This document shows, piece by piece, positions 1 to 7,565 of a DNA stretch of 64,000 bases (position 1 is its first letter; every line of letters starts with the position of its first letter). This stretch comes from Leclercia adecarboxylata. GTDB taxonomy: Bacteria > Pseudomonadota > Gammaproteobacteria > Enterobacterales > Enterobacteriaceae. Under the pieces are notes generated by a model. The model made no database searches. It was not told where the DNA came from and saw only the letters and a program-made list of their open reading frames with translations. Location: assembly GCA_002360945.1 (NCBI GenBank), contig DERO01000019.1, positions 112,864 to 176,863 on the forward strand, read 5' to 3'. Made by a program: the position numbers and the translations under genes.

Positions 1-620
1 TTGTCCTTGCCGAGCGTTTCGGCGAGCTCGACCGGCACCGGCTGGGTATCGAGAATATCGCCGCCCAGCAGCACCGCCCGCACGCCGAGAACGTGATCGG
101 AGGTTTTGCCGTACACCAGCGATCCCTGGCCCGAGGCATCGGTGTTGATCATCCCGCCGAGGGTGGCGCGGTTACTGGTCGACAGCTCCGGGGCAAAGAA
201 GTAGCCGTAGGGCTTAAGATATTGGTTAAGCTGATCCTTGATTACCCCGGCTTCTACCCGCACCCACCCCTCTTCCGGGTTAATCTCGATGATGCGGTTC
301 ATATAGCGGGACATATCGACCACGATCCCGGTGTTCAGCGCCTGGCCGTTGGTGCCGGTGCCGCCGCCGCGCGGGGTAAAGATCAGCGAAGCGAAACGCT
401 CCTGGGAGGCCAGACGGGCCAGCAGGGCCACATCAGCGGTAGAACGGGGGAAAACGACGGCATCGGGAAGTAGCTGGTAGATACTGTTGTCGGTCGCCAT
501 GGTCAGCCTGTCGGCATAACGTGTAGCGGTATCGCCGGTAAAACCCTGTTGCTCCAAAGCCTGCAAAAAATTGACCACCAGCTGAACGACGCCAGGTGCC
601 TGAGAAATTTGTGGGATCAT
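1..620 (-). CDS. ydiJ: YdiJ FAD-linked oxidoreductase, N-terminal part (runs off left edge)
   Basis: Only the first ~206 codons are inside the window; the C-terminal part lies beyond base 1. The start is the ATG at 620-618, giving an N-terminus MIPQISQ that matches E. coli YdiJ as I remember it. The visible part holds the FAD_binding_4 (PCMH-type) domain of D-lactate/2-hydroxyglutarate dehydrogenase-like enzymes, including the glycine-rich stretch PRGGGTGTNGQALN that binds the flavin pyrophosphate. The E. coli protein is a ~1000-residue flavin/Fe-S protein reported to act on D-2-hydroxyglutarate. It is divergent from ydiK across a 207-bp gap. Family assignment is firm; substrate is from knowledge of the family. 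Confidence 0.93.
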   Translation of the reverse strand, partial: MIPQISQAPGVVQLVVNFLQALEQQGFTGDTATRYADRLTMATDNSIYQLLPDAVVFPRSTADVALLARLASQERFASLIFTPRGGGTGTNGQALNTGIVVDMSRYMNRIIEINPEEGWVRVEAGVIKDQLNQYLKPYGYFFAPELSTSNRATLGGMINTDASGQGSLVYGKTSDHVLGVRAVLLGGDILDTQPVPVELAETLGKD

Positions 621-827
621 TACTGTCGACCCTGCCCCATCTGAATAGTTGTAGATAATCGTTTGCGTTGTGTCTCACATTTTGTATCACATTTTATTCA
701 TATGCGCCCGACAGAATTACAGGCAGAATCAGCCTGTTAAAAATCGCTGAAATCACTAATGATTAGAGTGATGCAGTTTCCTGTTCTCACCGGCCTTTCC
801 GGTGTAATTCAAAGGTAAATTTCAACT

Positions 828-1940
828 ATGGTCAATCGACACCAGCCCAGGGACGTTGCACAAGTTTTGCTGTCGGTGCTGTTTCTGGCAATCATGATTA
901 TTGCGTGTCTGTGGATTGTTCAACCTTTCATTCTCGGCTTTGCCTGGGCTGGGACGGTGGTTATCGCCACCTGGCCGCTGTTTCTTCGGCTAGAGCGCCT
1001 GCTGTTTGGTCGCCGCGCGCTGGCGGTGCTGGTGATGACCCTGCTGTTGGTGCTGCTGTTTGTCATCCCGGTGGCCTTACTGGTGAACAGCTTGGTGGAC
1101 GGCAGTGGCCCGCTCATCTCCAGCATCACCAGCGGGGATATGACGCTCCCGACGCTGGACTGGCTGAACGATATTCCGCTGATTGGCGATAAGCTCTATG
1201 CCGGCTGGCACAACCTGCTGGACATGGGCGGCAGCGCCATCATGGCGAAGGTGCGGCCCTATGTTGGCGCGACCACCACCTGGTTTGTCGGTACCGCCGC
1301 GCACCTCGGCCGCTTTGTGGTCCACTGCGTGCTGATGCTGCTGTTCAGCGCCCTGCTCTACTGGCGCGGCGAACAGGTGGCGCTTGGCGTTCGTCATTTT
1401 GCGACGCGCCTGGCGTCGGCGCGTGGCGATGCGGCGATGCTGCTGGCCGCGCAGGCCGTGCGCGCGGTGGCGTTGGGCGTGGTGGTTACGGCGCTGGTGC
1501 AGTCGGTGCTGGGCGGAATTGGTCTGGCAATATCCGGCGTGCCTTACGCTACCCTCTTTACGGTACTGATGCTGTTAACCTGCCTGATGCAGCTGGGCCC
1601 ACTGCTGGTGCTGGTCCCGGCGATTGTCTGGCTCTACTGGAGCGGTGATACCACCTGGGGCACGGTGCTGCTGGTCTGGAGCTGCGTTGTGGGCACGATG
1701 GATAACGTCATCCGTCCGATTCTGATTCGGATGGGCGCCGACCTGCCGTTGATTCTGATCCTCTCCGGCGTTATCGGCGGGCTGATTGCCTTCGGGATGA
1801 TCGGTCTGTTTATCGGCCCGGTACTGCTGGCGGTCTCCTGGCGACTGTTCTCCGCGTGGGTACACGAAGTCCCGCTGCCAACAACCGATCCCGATGTGCT
1901 GCTTGAAGCGCTGAACGACACGGAAGAACTGAAGAAGTAA
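828..1940 (+). CDS. ydiK: YdiK, AI-2E transporter family inner-membrane protein
   Basis: 370 residues, the same length as E. coli YdiK and highly similar along its length (N-terminus MVNRHQPRDVAQVLLSVLF). It is a polytopic membrane protein of the AI-2 exporter/PerM-like superfamily (PF01594): hydrophobic segments fill residues ~10-75, 150-180 and 205-340, and the C-terminal tail is short and acidic. The conserved family segment near the C-terminus (GADLPLILILSGVIGGL) is present. The transported substrate is not known; family members have been linked to autoinducer-2 or Na+/H+ exchange. Start chosen at the ATG after AAAGGT. A GC-rich hairpin follows the stop codon, then the sRNA gene rprA. Confidence 0.95.
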   Translation: MVNRHQPRDVAQVLLSVLFLAIMIIACLWIVQPFILGFAWAGTVVIATWPLFLRLERLLFGRRALAVLVMTLLLVLLFVIPVALLVNSLVDGSGPLISSITSGDMTLPTLDWLNDIPLIGDKLYAGWHNLLDMGGSAIMAKVRPYVGATTTWFVGTAAHLGRFVVHCVLMLLFSALLYWRGEQVALGVRHFATRLASARGDAAMLLAAQAVRAVALGVVVTALVQSVLGGIGLAISGVPYATLFTVLMLLTCLMQLGPLLVLVPAIVWLYWSGDTTWGTVLLVWSCVVGTMDNVIRPILIRMGADLPLILILSGVIGGLIAFGMIGLFIGPVLLAVSWRLFSAWVHEVPLPTTDPDVLLEALNDTEELKK

Positions 1941-1948
1941 AACCTCTG

Positions 1949-1972
1949 TTCTGGCGGGTTCGCCCGCCAGAA
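1949..1972 (+). terminator. Hairpin downstream of ydiK
   Basis: A 10-bp perfect stem (TTCTGGCGGG / CCCGCCAGAA) closed by a TTCG tetraloop starts 9 bases after the ydiK stop codon. The U-tract that follows is poor (TGTTAAG), so it may stabilise the 3' end or terminate inefficiently. Confidence 0.5.
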
Positions 1973-2078
1973 TGTTAAGCGTCACTTATCATTTAAATTT
2001 CCCTTAAGCGCGGCTAAACCCGTTTTTATCCGCAATTGCCTCATTCCCCTCATAAAATCTTCACTTTCTTTAAACTAT

Positions 2079-2121
2079 TGAGACGAATCTGATCGACGCA
2101 AAAATCCCCCATGCCTACTAT
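2079..2121 (+). promoter_or_regulatory. rprA promoter with RcsB box
   Basis: TGAGACGAATCTGA (2079-2092) matches the RcsB box known upstream of E. coli rprA. It abuts a weak -35 (TCGACG, 2093-2098), then a 17-bp spacer and a -10 TACTAT (2116-2121). The predicted start lies 7 bases downstream, at the known 5' end of RprA. Control by the Rcs envelope-stress phosphorelay is inferred from this conservation. Confidence 0.75.
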
Positions 2122-2127
2122 TAGGTC

Positions 2128-2236
2128 ACGGTTATGAATCAACAACACCTTGATTTATAAGCATGGAAATCCCCTGAGTGAAACAACGAATTGCTGTGTG
2201 TAGTCTTTGCCCGCCTCCCACGGTGGGCTTTTTTTT
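2128..2236 (+). ncRNA. rprA: RprA small regulatory RNA
   Basis: About 109 nt, nearly identical to E. coli RprA from ATTTATAAGCATGG to the terminator. RprA is an Hfq-dependent sRNA that opens the rpoS leader to raise sigma-S translation and also represses csgD and ydaM. The 5' stem (TTATGAATCAA / TTGATTTATAA, one G-U pair) is kept but its loop, CAACACC, is larger than the E. coli loop as I recall it. The core ending CCCCTGAGTGAAACAACGAA is intact. The 3' end is a stem with eight T residues, as expected for an Hfq sRNA. It sits directly after ydiK, as in E. coli. Confidence 0.93.
2209..2236 (+). terminator. rprA intrinsic terminator
   Basis: Stem GCCCGCC / GGTGGGC with a six-base loop, followed by T8. 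It forms the 3' end of RprA. Confidence 0.9.
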
Positions 2237-2292
2237 ATCCGGAATTCGGTAAATCTAAAGAAAAATCCATTATTTCAGCGGGTTAGTTCGCC

Positions 2293-2330
2293 CCAAATAA
2301 AAAGGCGAGGACCAAAGTCCTCGCCTTTAT
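2293..2330 (-). terminator. ppsA intrinsic terminator
   Basis: A perfect 12-bp stem (AAAGGCGAGGAC / GTCCTCGCCTTT) with a four-base loop lies 20 bases after the ppsA stop. On the minus strand it is followed by TTTTTATTT. Confidence 0.88.
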
Positions 2331-2349
2331 TCATTGCAGAAGCGTAACG

Positions 2350-4728
2350 TTACTTGTTCAGTTCCGCCAGGCTCAGCCAGGTTTGCACCACGGTATCCGG
2401 GTTCAGGGACAGGCTATCGATCCCCTCTTCCATCAGCCAGGCGGCGAAGTCTTCATGGTCGGAAGGCCCCTGACCGCAGATGCCGACGTACTTGCCCTGT
2501 TTCTTCGCGGCACGGATGGCCATCGACAGCAGCGCTTTCACCGCCTCGTTACGCTCATCAAACAGCGCGGAGACCACGCCGGAATCACGGTCCAGACCCA
2601 GCGCCAGCTGCGTCATATCGTTGGAGCCGATAGAGAAGCCGTCGAAGTGTTCCAGGAACTGTTCTGCCAGCAGGGCGTTGGACGGGATCTCACACATCAT
2701 GATGATTTTGAGTCCGTTCTCGCCGCGCTTGAGTCCCTGACGGGCCAGCTCATCGACAACCGCTTTCGCCTGATCGACGGTACGCACGAACGGCACCATG
2801 ATCTCGACGTTGGTCAGGCCCATGTCGTTGCGCACGCGTTTCACCGCCTCGCACTCCAGCGCAAAGCAGTCGCGGAAGCTGTCAGAGACGTAACGACCTG
2901 CGCCACGGAAGCCCAGCATCGGGTTCTCCTCTTCTGGCTCGTAACGCTCGCCGCCCACCAGGTTGGCATATTCGTTAGATTTGAAGTCGGAGAGACGCAC
3001 GATGACGCGTTTCGGATAGAACGCCGCGCCCAGAGTGGCGATCCCTTCGGTCAGACGGCCGACGTAGAACTCCTTCGGCGAGTCGTAACCCTTCATCATC
3101 TCGCGGATCTCTTTCTGCAGCTTCGGATCCTGGTCGTCAAACTCCAGCAGCGCGCGCGGGTGAACCCCGATCATGCGGTTGATGATGAACTCCAGACGCG
3201 CCAGGCCGACGCCTTCGTTTGGCAGACAGGCGAAGTCAAAGGCGCGGTCCGGGTTACCGACGTTCATCATGATCTTCAGCGGCAGATCCGGCATGGTGTC
3301 GACGCTGGAGCTTTTCACGCTGAAGTCGAGGATCTCGGCGTAGACGTAGCCGGTATCACCTTCGGCACAGGAGACGGTAACGTTCAGGTCGTCCTTCATG
3401 CGCTCGGTGGCGTCACCGCAACCGACCACGGCCGGAATACCCAGCTCACGGGCGATGATTGCCGCGTGACAGGTACGACCGCCACGGTTGGTGACAATCG
3501 CCGCCGCCTTTTTCATGATCGGTTCCCAGTCCGGGTCGGTCATGTCGGTCACCAGCACGTCGCCCGGCTGGATGCGGTTCATTTCGCTGATGTCGTGGAT
3601 CACTTTCACCGGGCCGGCGCCGATGCGATGGCCGATGGCACGACCTTCAGCAATGATATTGCCCTGGGCATGCAGCGTGTAACGCTCCATCACCTGACCG
3701 CGAGAACGCACGGTTTCCGGACGCGCCTGGACGATGAACAGTTTGCCGGTGTTGCCATCTTTGGCCCACTCGATGTCCATCGGACGGCCGTAGTGCTTCT
3801 CGATCTGTACCGCCTGCTTCGCCAGCTCCTGCACTTCGGCATCGGTCAGGGAGAAGCGGTCGCACTGCTCCTGGGGCACATCTTCAATCCGCACCTGCTT
3901 GCCATGCTCCTGGGTCGGAGCGTAGATCATGCGGATTTTTTTCGAGCCCATGGTGCGGCGCACGATCGCCGGGCGATCCGCCGCCAGGGTTGGCTTGTGT
4001 ACGTAGAATTCGTCCGGGTTAACGGCACCCTGCACCACCATCTCGCCCAGACCCCAGGCGGAGGTGATAAAGACCACCTGGTCGAAACCCGATTCGGTAT
4101 CAATAGAGAACATCACGCCTGACGAGGCCAGATCCGAACGCACCATGCGCTGCACGCCTGCCGACAGCGCAACGCCGCGGTGGTCGTAACCCTGATGCAC
4201 GCGATAGGAGATCGCGCGGTCGTTAAACAGGGAAGCAAACACATGTTTTACCGCCACCAGCACGGCATCGTAGCCCTGCACGTTGAGGAAGGTCTCCTGC
4301 TGACCGGCGAACGAGGCGTCCGGCATATCTTCTGCGGTGGCAGAGGAGCGCACGGCAAAAGAGGCCTGCGCATCATCAGCGGAGAGCTGGTTGTAGGCGT
4401 CGTGAATGGCTTTTTCCAGTTCAGGCTGGAAAGGTGTATCGATGATCCACTGGCGGATCTGGGTCCCGGCTTTGGCAAGCTCAGAGACATCATCAATGTC
4501 CGTGTTATCCAGTAGTTCGTAAATGCGCTGGTTTACGCCGCTTTGATCCAGAAAATAGTTAAACGCATCGGCGGTAGTCGCAAATCCATTCGGTACGGAG
4601 ACACCCATACTGGACAGATTCGTAATCATTTCACCCAGGGAGGCATTTTTGCCTCCAACTCTGTCTACATCATTCATGCCGAGTTGGTTATACCAAAGCA
4701 CCAGCGGTGACGAGCCATTGTTGGACAT
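2350..4728 (-). CDS. ppsA: Phosphoenolpyruvate synthase
   Basis: 792 residues, full length, co-linear with E. coli PpsA. It converts pyruvate + ATP + water to PEP + AMP + phosphate in gluconeogenesis. Domain order: PPDK N-terminal ATP-grasp domain (~20-350), swivelling phosphohistidine domain with GGRTCHAAI, where the catalytic His falls at residue 421, and a C-terminal TIM-barrel PEP/pyruvate-binding domain (~480-790) with MLGFRGAGR and the late GICGQGPSD motif. The start is preceded by AAGGA. It is divergent from ppsR, whose product regulates this enzyme. A Cra-type operator lies upstream. In E. coli an insert of a dozen or so genes separates rprA from ppsA; here they are adjacent. Confidence 0.98.
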   Translation of the reverse strand: MSNNGSSPLVLWYNQLGMNDVDRVGGKNASLGEMITNLSSMGVSVPNGFATTADAFNYFLDQSGVNQRIYELLDNTDIDDVSELAKAGTQIRQWIIDTPFQPELEKAIHDAYNQLSADDAQASFAVRSSATAEDMPDASFAGQQETFLNVQGYDAVLVAVKHVFASLFNDRAISYRVHQGYDHRGVALSAGVQRMVRSDLASSGVMFSIDTESGFDQVVFITSAWGLGEMVVQGAVNPDEFYVHKPTLAADRPAIVRRTMGSKKIRMIYAPTQEHGKQVRIEDVPQEQCDRFSLTDAEVQELAKQAVQIEKHYGRPMDIEWAKDGNTGKLFIVQARPETVRSRGQVMERYTLHAQGNIIAEGRAIGHRIGAGPVKVIHDISEMNRIQPGDVLVTDMTDPDWEPIMKKAAAIVTNRGGRTCHAAIIARELGIPAVVGCGDATERMKDDLNVTVSCAEGDTGYVYAEILDFSVKSSSVDTMPDLPLKIMMNVGNPDRAFDFACLPNEGVGLARLEFIINRMIGVHPRALLEFDDQDPKLQKEIREMMKGYDSPKEFYVGRLTEGIATLGAAFYPKRVIVRLSDFKSNEYANLVGGERYEPEEENPMLGFRGAGRYVSDSFRDCFALECEAVKRVRNDMGLTNVEIMVPFVRTVDQAKAVVDELARQGLKRGENGLKIIMMCEIPSNALLAEQFLEHFDGFSIGSNDMTQLALGLDRDSGVVSALFDERNEAVKALLSMAIRAAKKQGKYVGICGQGPSDHEDFAAWLMEEGIDSLSLNPDTVVQTWLSLAELNK

Positions 4729-5066
4729 CGAAACAATCCTTTTGTGATATATGAACGGGTTTTAAGAAACTCCTTACTGCGTATTTATACTGTCATATTT
4801 ATGCGCGCTAAAAAAACGGTGAATCGTGTAAGCAATTTTATTTTTTAGCTTTTCAGACTGTTCCCGCCTAAATGCTAACCTAATGATTCATATGGATTCC
4901 CACAAAAAAACTCAGACTTTAGGGTGATTTTGAAAAATGAAACACCCCTTTCATTAAAAATAAAAATAGCGTTTCATTTTTAATTTCCGGCCCGCGTCGA
5001 CTGTTGTATTTTACTTTTTTAATTTATGCTTTCAGTCAATTACATCTGATATACAGAGTGTGCAAA
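4729..5066. other. Divergent ppsA/ppsR regulatory interval
   Basis: 338 bp without a gene and AT-rich. It holds the Cra-type operator nearer ppsA and a second, weaker TGAAACG-like element (4965-4978, minus) nearer ppsR. No further ORF of substance is seen. Confidence 0.6.
4818..4833 (-). promoter_or_regulatory. Cra (FruR) operator of ppsA
   Basis: GGTGAATCGTGTAAGC fits the Cra consensus RSTGAAWCSNTHHW with one mismatch. It closely resembles the E. coli ppsA Cra site (GGTGAATCGTTCAA, recalled from memory) about 90 bp upstream of the coding start. Cra activates ppsA in E. coli; the same is inferred here. Confidence 0.6.
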
Positions 5067-5900
5067 ATGGATAATGCTGTCGATCGCCACGTTTTTTATA
5101 TTTCCGATGGTACGGCGATCACCGCCGAAGTGTTGGGCCATGCGGTGATGTCGCAATTCCCGGTTTCTATCAACAGCATCACGCTGCCGTTCGTGGAAAA
5201 CGAGAGCCGCGCCCGTGCGGTGAAAGATCAAATTGACGCCATTTTCCAGCAGACCGGTGAGCGTCCGCTGGTGTTCTACTCGATTGTGATCCCGGAAATT
5301 CGCAATATCATTCTGCAAAGCGAAGGCTTCTGTCAGGACATTGTGCAGGCGCTGGTGGCCCCGCTGCAGCAGGAGCTGAAGCTGGACCCGACCCCGGTGG
5401 CGCACCGCACCCACGGCCTGAACCCGGCCAATATCATCAAGTATGACGCCCGTATTGCCGCTATTGATTACACCCTCGCTCATGATGACGGCATTTCGAT
5501 GCGTAACCTCGATCAGGCCCAGGTCATTCTGCTCGGCGTCTCGCGCTGCGGAAAAACCCCGACCAGCCTCTATCTGGCGTTGCAGTTCGGGATCCGCGCC
5601 GCAAACTACCCCTTTATTGCTGACGATATGGATAACCTCGTGCTCCCGGCGGCCCTCAAGCCCCTGCAACATAAGCTCTTTGGCCTTACCATTAACCCGG
5701 AACGGCTGGCGGCGATCCGCGAAGAGCGCCGGGAGAACAGCCGCTACGCCTCGATGCGCCAGTGCCGGTTGGAGGTGGCCGAAGTCGAGGCCCTGTACCG
5801 TAAAAACAACATTCCGTGGCTGAACAGTACCAACTATTCGGTAGAAGAGATTGCCACCAAAATCCTCGACATTATGGGCCTTAATCGCCGCATGTACTAA
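5067..5900 (+). CDS. ppsR: PEP synthase regulatory protein (kinase/pyrophosphorylase)
   Basis: 277 residues from [11 protein letters not shown], the same length as E. coli PpsR (DUF299). It controls PEP synthase by ADP-dependent phosphorylation of a threonine next to the catalytic histidine, and by phosphate-dependent reversal. The P-loop-like motif [11 protein letters not shown] (~residues 152-162) and the N-terminal SDGTAITAE are present. An in-frame ATG at 5004 would add 21 hydrophobic residues absent from the family, so 5067 is preferred. The stop codon (5898-5900) lies inside the TrpR operator of the next gene, aroH. Confidence 0.96.
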   Translation: MDNAVDRHVFYISDGTAITAEVLGHAVMSQFPVSINSITLPFVENESRARAVKDQIDAIFQQTGERPLVFYSIVIPEIRNIILQSEGFCQDIVQALVAPLQQELKLDPTPVAHRTHGLNPANIIKYDARIAAIDYTLAHDDGISMRNLDQAQVILLGVSRCGKTPTSLYLALQFGIRAANYPFIADDMDNLVLPAALKPLQHKLFGLTINPERLAAIREERRENSRYASMRQCRLEVAEVEALYRKNNIPWLNSTNYSVEEIATKILDIMGLNRRMY

Positions 5901-5934
5901 CAGACTAGTACAACAGTCCATAATCCTTTATACT
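5894..5934 (+). promoter_or_regulatory. aroH promoter with TrpR operator
   Basis: GTACTAACAGACTAGTAC (5894-5911) is a near-perfect trp operator palindrome (consensus GTACTAGTTAACTAGTAC). It covers the -35 position; the -10 is TATACT (5929-5934). The operator's left half contains the last codon and stop codon of ppsR. Repression by tryptophan-bound TrpR, as in E. coli aroH, is inferred. Confidence 0.85.
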
Positions 5935-5946
5935 CCTACCCCACAA

Positions 5947-5967
5947 CAGGGCACCGCTTGTGCCCTG
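5947..5967 (+). promoter_or_regulatory. Stem-loop in aroH 5' leader
   Basis: CAGGGCAC-cgctt-GTGCCCTG is a perfect 8-bp hairpin just after the aroH promoter, about 90 nt before the start codon. No U-tract follows, so it is not a terminator. It may protect the 5' end of the mRNA. Confidence 0.55.
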
Positions 5968-6054
5968 CACTTGAATTCAGCGGGGATTGGTTTAAGGTGA
6001 TGCCCATCACTTCCCGGTAAGTTACCGTTGAAGCACTACATTCTGAGAAATACC

Positions 6055-7101
6055 ATGAACAAAACCGATGAACTGCGCACGGCGCGTATCGATAGCCTGG
6101 TGACGCCAGCTGAACTGGCCCAGCGGTACCCTGTTTCTGCGGCAGTGGCAGAAAACGTGACAACGTCACGCAAACGTATTGAAAAAATCCTCAACGGTGA
6201 AGATCGCCGCCTGCTGGTAATTGTTGGCCCCTGTTCTATTCACGACCTTGATGCTGCAATGGACTATGCTCAGCGCCTGAAGGGGATGCGGGATAAACAC
6301 CATGCCCACCTGGAAATCGTGATGCGCACTTACTTCGAGAAGCCGCGCACCGTAGTGGGCTGGAAAGGGCTGATCTCCGATCCCGACCTGAACGGCAGCT
6401 ACCGGGTCAATCACGGCATTCAGCTGGCGCGCAAGCTGCTGCTGCAGGTCAACGAGCTGGGCGTCCCTACCGCCACCGAATTCCTTGATATGGTGACCGG
6501 ACAGTTTATCGCCGATCTGATCAGCTGGGGTGCCATCGGGGCTCGCACCACCGAAAGCCAGATCCACCGTGAAATGGCCTCGGCGCTCTCCTGCCCGGTG
6601 GGCTTTAAAAACGGTACCGACGGCAATACCCGCATCGCGGTAGACGCCATCCGCGCCGCCCGCGCCAGCCACATGTTCCTGTCCCCGGATAAGAACGGCC
6701 AGATGACCATCTATCAGACCAGCGGCAACCCGTACGGGCACATCATCATGCGCGGCGGCAAACAGCCGAATTATCACCCTCAGGATCTGGCGGAAGCCTG
6801 CGATACCCTGCGTGAGTTCGACCTGCCCGAGCAGCTGGTGGTGGATTTCAGCCACGGCAACTGCCAGAAGCAACATCGCCGTCAGCTGGACGTCTGCGAT
6901 GAGGTTTGCCAGCAGATCCGCAACGGCTCAACCGCTATCGCCGGGATCATGGCCGAAAGCTTCCTGCGCGAAGGCACGCAGAAAGTGGTGGTCGGTCAGC
7001 CTGTCACCTACGGTCAGTCGATCACCGACCCTTGCCTGAGCTGGGAAGACACTGAAGTGCTGCTGGATAAACTTGCCTCCGCAGTTGACAGTCGTTTTTA
7101 A
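6055..7101 (+). CDS. aroH: DAHP synthase, tryptophan-sensitive
   Basis: 348 residues from MNKTDELRTARIDSLVTP, the same length as E. coli AroH. It condenses PEP and erythrose-4-phosphate to DAHP, the first step of the shikimate pathway. Family motifs visible: GPCSIHD (~60), MRTYFEKPRT (~92) for PEP binding, GARTTESQ, and KNGTDGN (~185). The TrpR operator upstream identifies it as the Trp-linked isozyme rather than aroF or aroG. An upstream in-frame ATG (6028) adds nine residues unlike the family and is not used. A BIME lies after the stop codon and separates it from hemP. Confidence 0.97.
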   Translation: MNKTDELRTARIDSLVTPAELAQRYPVSAAVAENVTTSRKRIEKILNGEDRRLLVIVGPCSIHDLDAAMDYAQRLKGMRDKHHAHLEIVMRTYFEKPRTVVGWKGLISDPDLNGSYRVNHGIQLARKLLLQVNELGVPTATEFLDMVTGQFIADLISWGAIGARTTESQIHREMASALSCPVGFKNGTDGNTRIAVDAIRAARASHMFLSPDKNGQMTIYQTSGNPYGHIIMRGGKQPNYHPQDLAEACDTLREFDLPEQLVVDFSHGNCQKQHRRQLDVCDEVCQQIRNGSTAIAGIMAESFLREGTQKVVVGQPVTYGQSITDPCLSWEDTEVLLDKLASAVDSRF

Positions 7102-7108
7102 AAGCCAT

Positions 7109-7187
7109 GCCCGGTGGCGCTACGCTTACCGGGCCTACGTATCGCTTTTGTAGGCCGGGTAAGGCGTAGCCGCCACCCGGCTTTTTT
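7109..7187. repeat. REP pair (BIME) after aroH
   Basis: Two inverted REP units, GCCCGGTGGCGCTACGC... (7109-7138) and its inverted copy (7150-7181), flank a short spacer and end in TTTTTT. The pair forms a long hairpin and may also terminate aroH transcription. The unit core (GGCCGGGTAAGGCG) matches REPs common in Enterobacteriaceae. Confidence 0.85.
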
Positions 7188-7253
7188 GCATCCCCCTCTT
7201 TCACCCACCTCACTGTTTTTTCATAAAAGGCTTGCCGTCAAAATCGATTTGTT

Positions 7254-7272
7254 GATAATGATTATCATTGTT
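7254..7272. promoter_or_regulatory. Fur box of the heme operon
   Basis: GATAATGATTATCATTGTT matches the 19-bp Fur consensus GATAATGATAATCATTATC at 16 positions. It lies 28 bp upstream of hemP, the first gene of the heme locus, so iron repression by Fur is expected. Confidence 0.85.
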
Positions 7273-7299
7273 ACATTGATTGCTATTTTGAAAAACATT

Positions 7300-7494
7300 A
7301 TGTCACGTATGGATAACACTGCAGCAACGCTCACTCGTCCTGAAGACAAAACACAGCCTGCCTCAGGCGCAACCGATCGTCGTATCGACAGTAAACAGCT
7401 GTTGGGCGAGGAAGGACGCGTCATTATTGAGCATGACGGCCAGCACTACCTGCTGCGTCAGACACATGCCGGAAAACTGATCCTCACAAAATAA
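7300..7494 (+). CDS. hemP: HemP/YdiE, heme uptake-associated small protein
   Basis: 64 residues from [10 protein letters not shown]; a second possible start is the ATG at 7309. The C-terminal 35 residues carry the family core ([34 protein letters not shown]), similar to E. coli YdiE and Yersinia HemP (PF10636). HemP is found at the head of heme uptake operons; in some bacteria it acts as a heme-responsive activator of the receptor gene. It sits immediately behind a Fur box and 71 bp before hmuR, matching the hemPRSTUV order. A longer upstream reading frame would cross the Fur box and the BIME, so it is rejected. Confidence 0.9.
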   Translation: MSRMDNTAATLTRPEDKTQPASGATDRRIDSKQLLGEEGRVIIEHDGQHYLLRQTHAGKLILTK

Positions 7495-7565
7495 GTTCCC
7501 CCCGCCAGCCACCCAGGTTCCCCCCAGGCAGCCAGCGCTTTTCACTTTTAAATGGAGAGTGGCTC

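Noticed and set aside
4965..4978. A second Cra-like element (AATGAAACGCTATT, minus strand) near ppsR
   Set aside because: It fits the pattern with one mismatch, but it is 240 bp from ppsA and ~90 bp before ppsR, and chance matches are common in this AT-rich gap. Kept out of the feature list.
5004..5066. In-frame extension of ppsR from the ATG at 5004
   Set aside because: It adds 21 hydrophobic residues absent from the protein family; the start at 5067 gives the expected 277 residues.
7114..7299. N-terminal extension of hemP
   Set aside because: It would be translated across the BIME and the Fur box and has no counterpart in HemP/YdiE.
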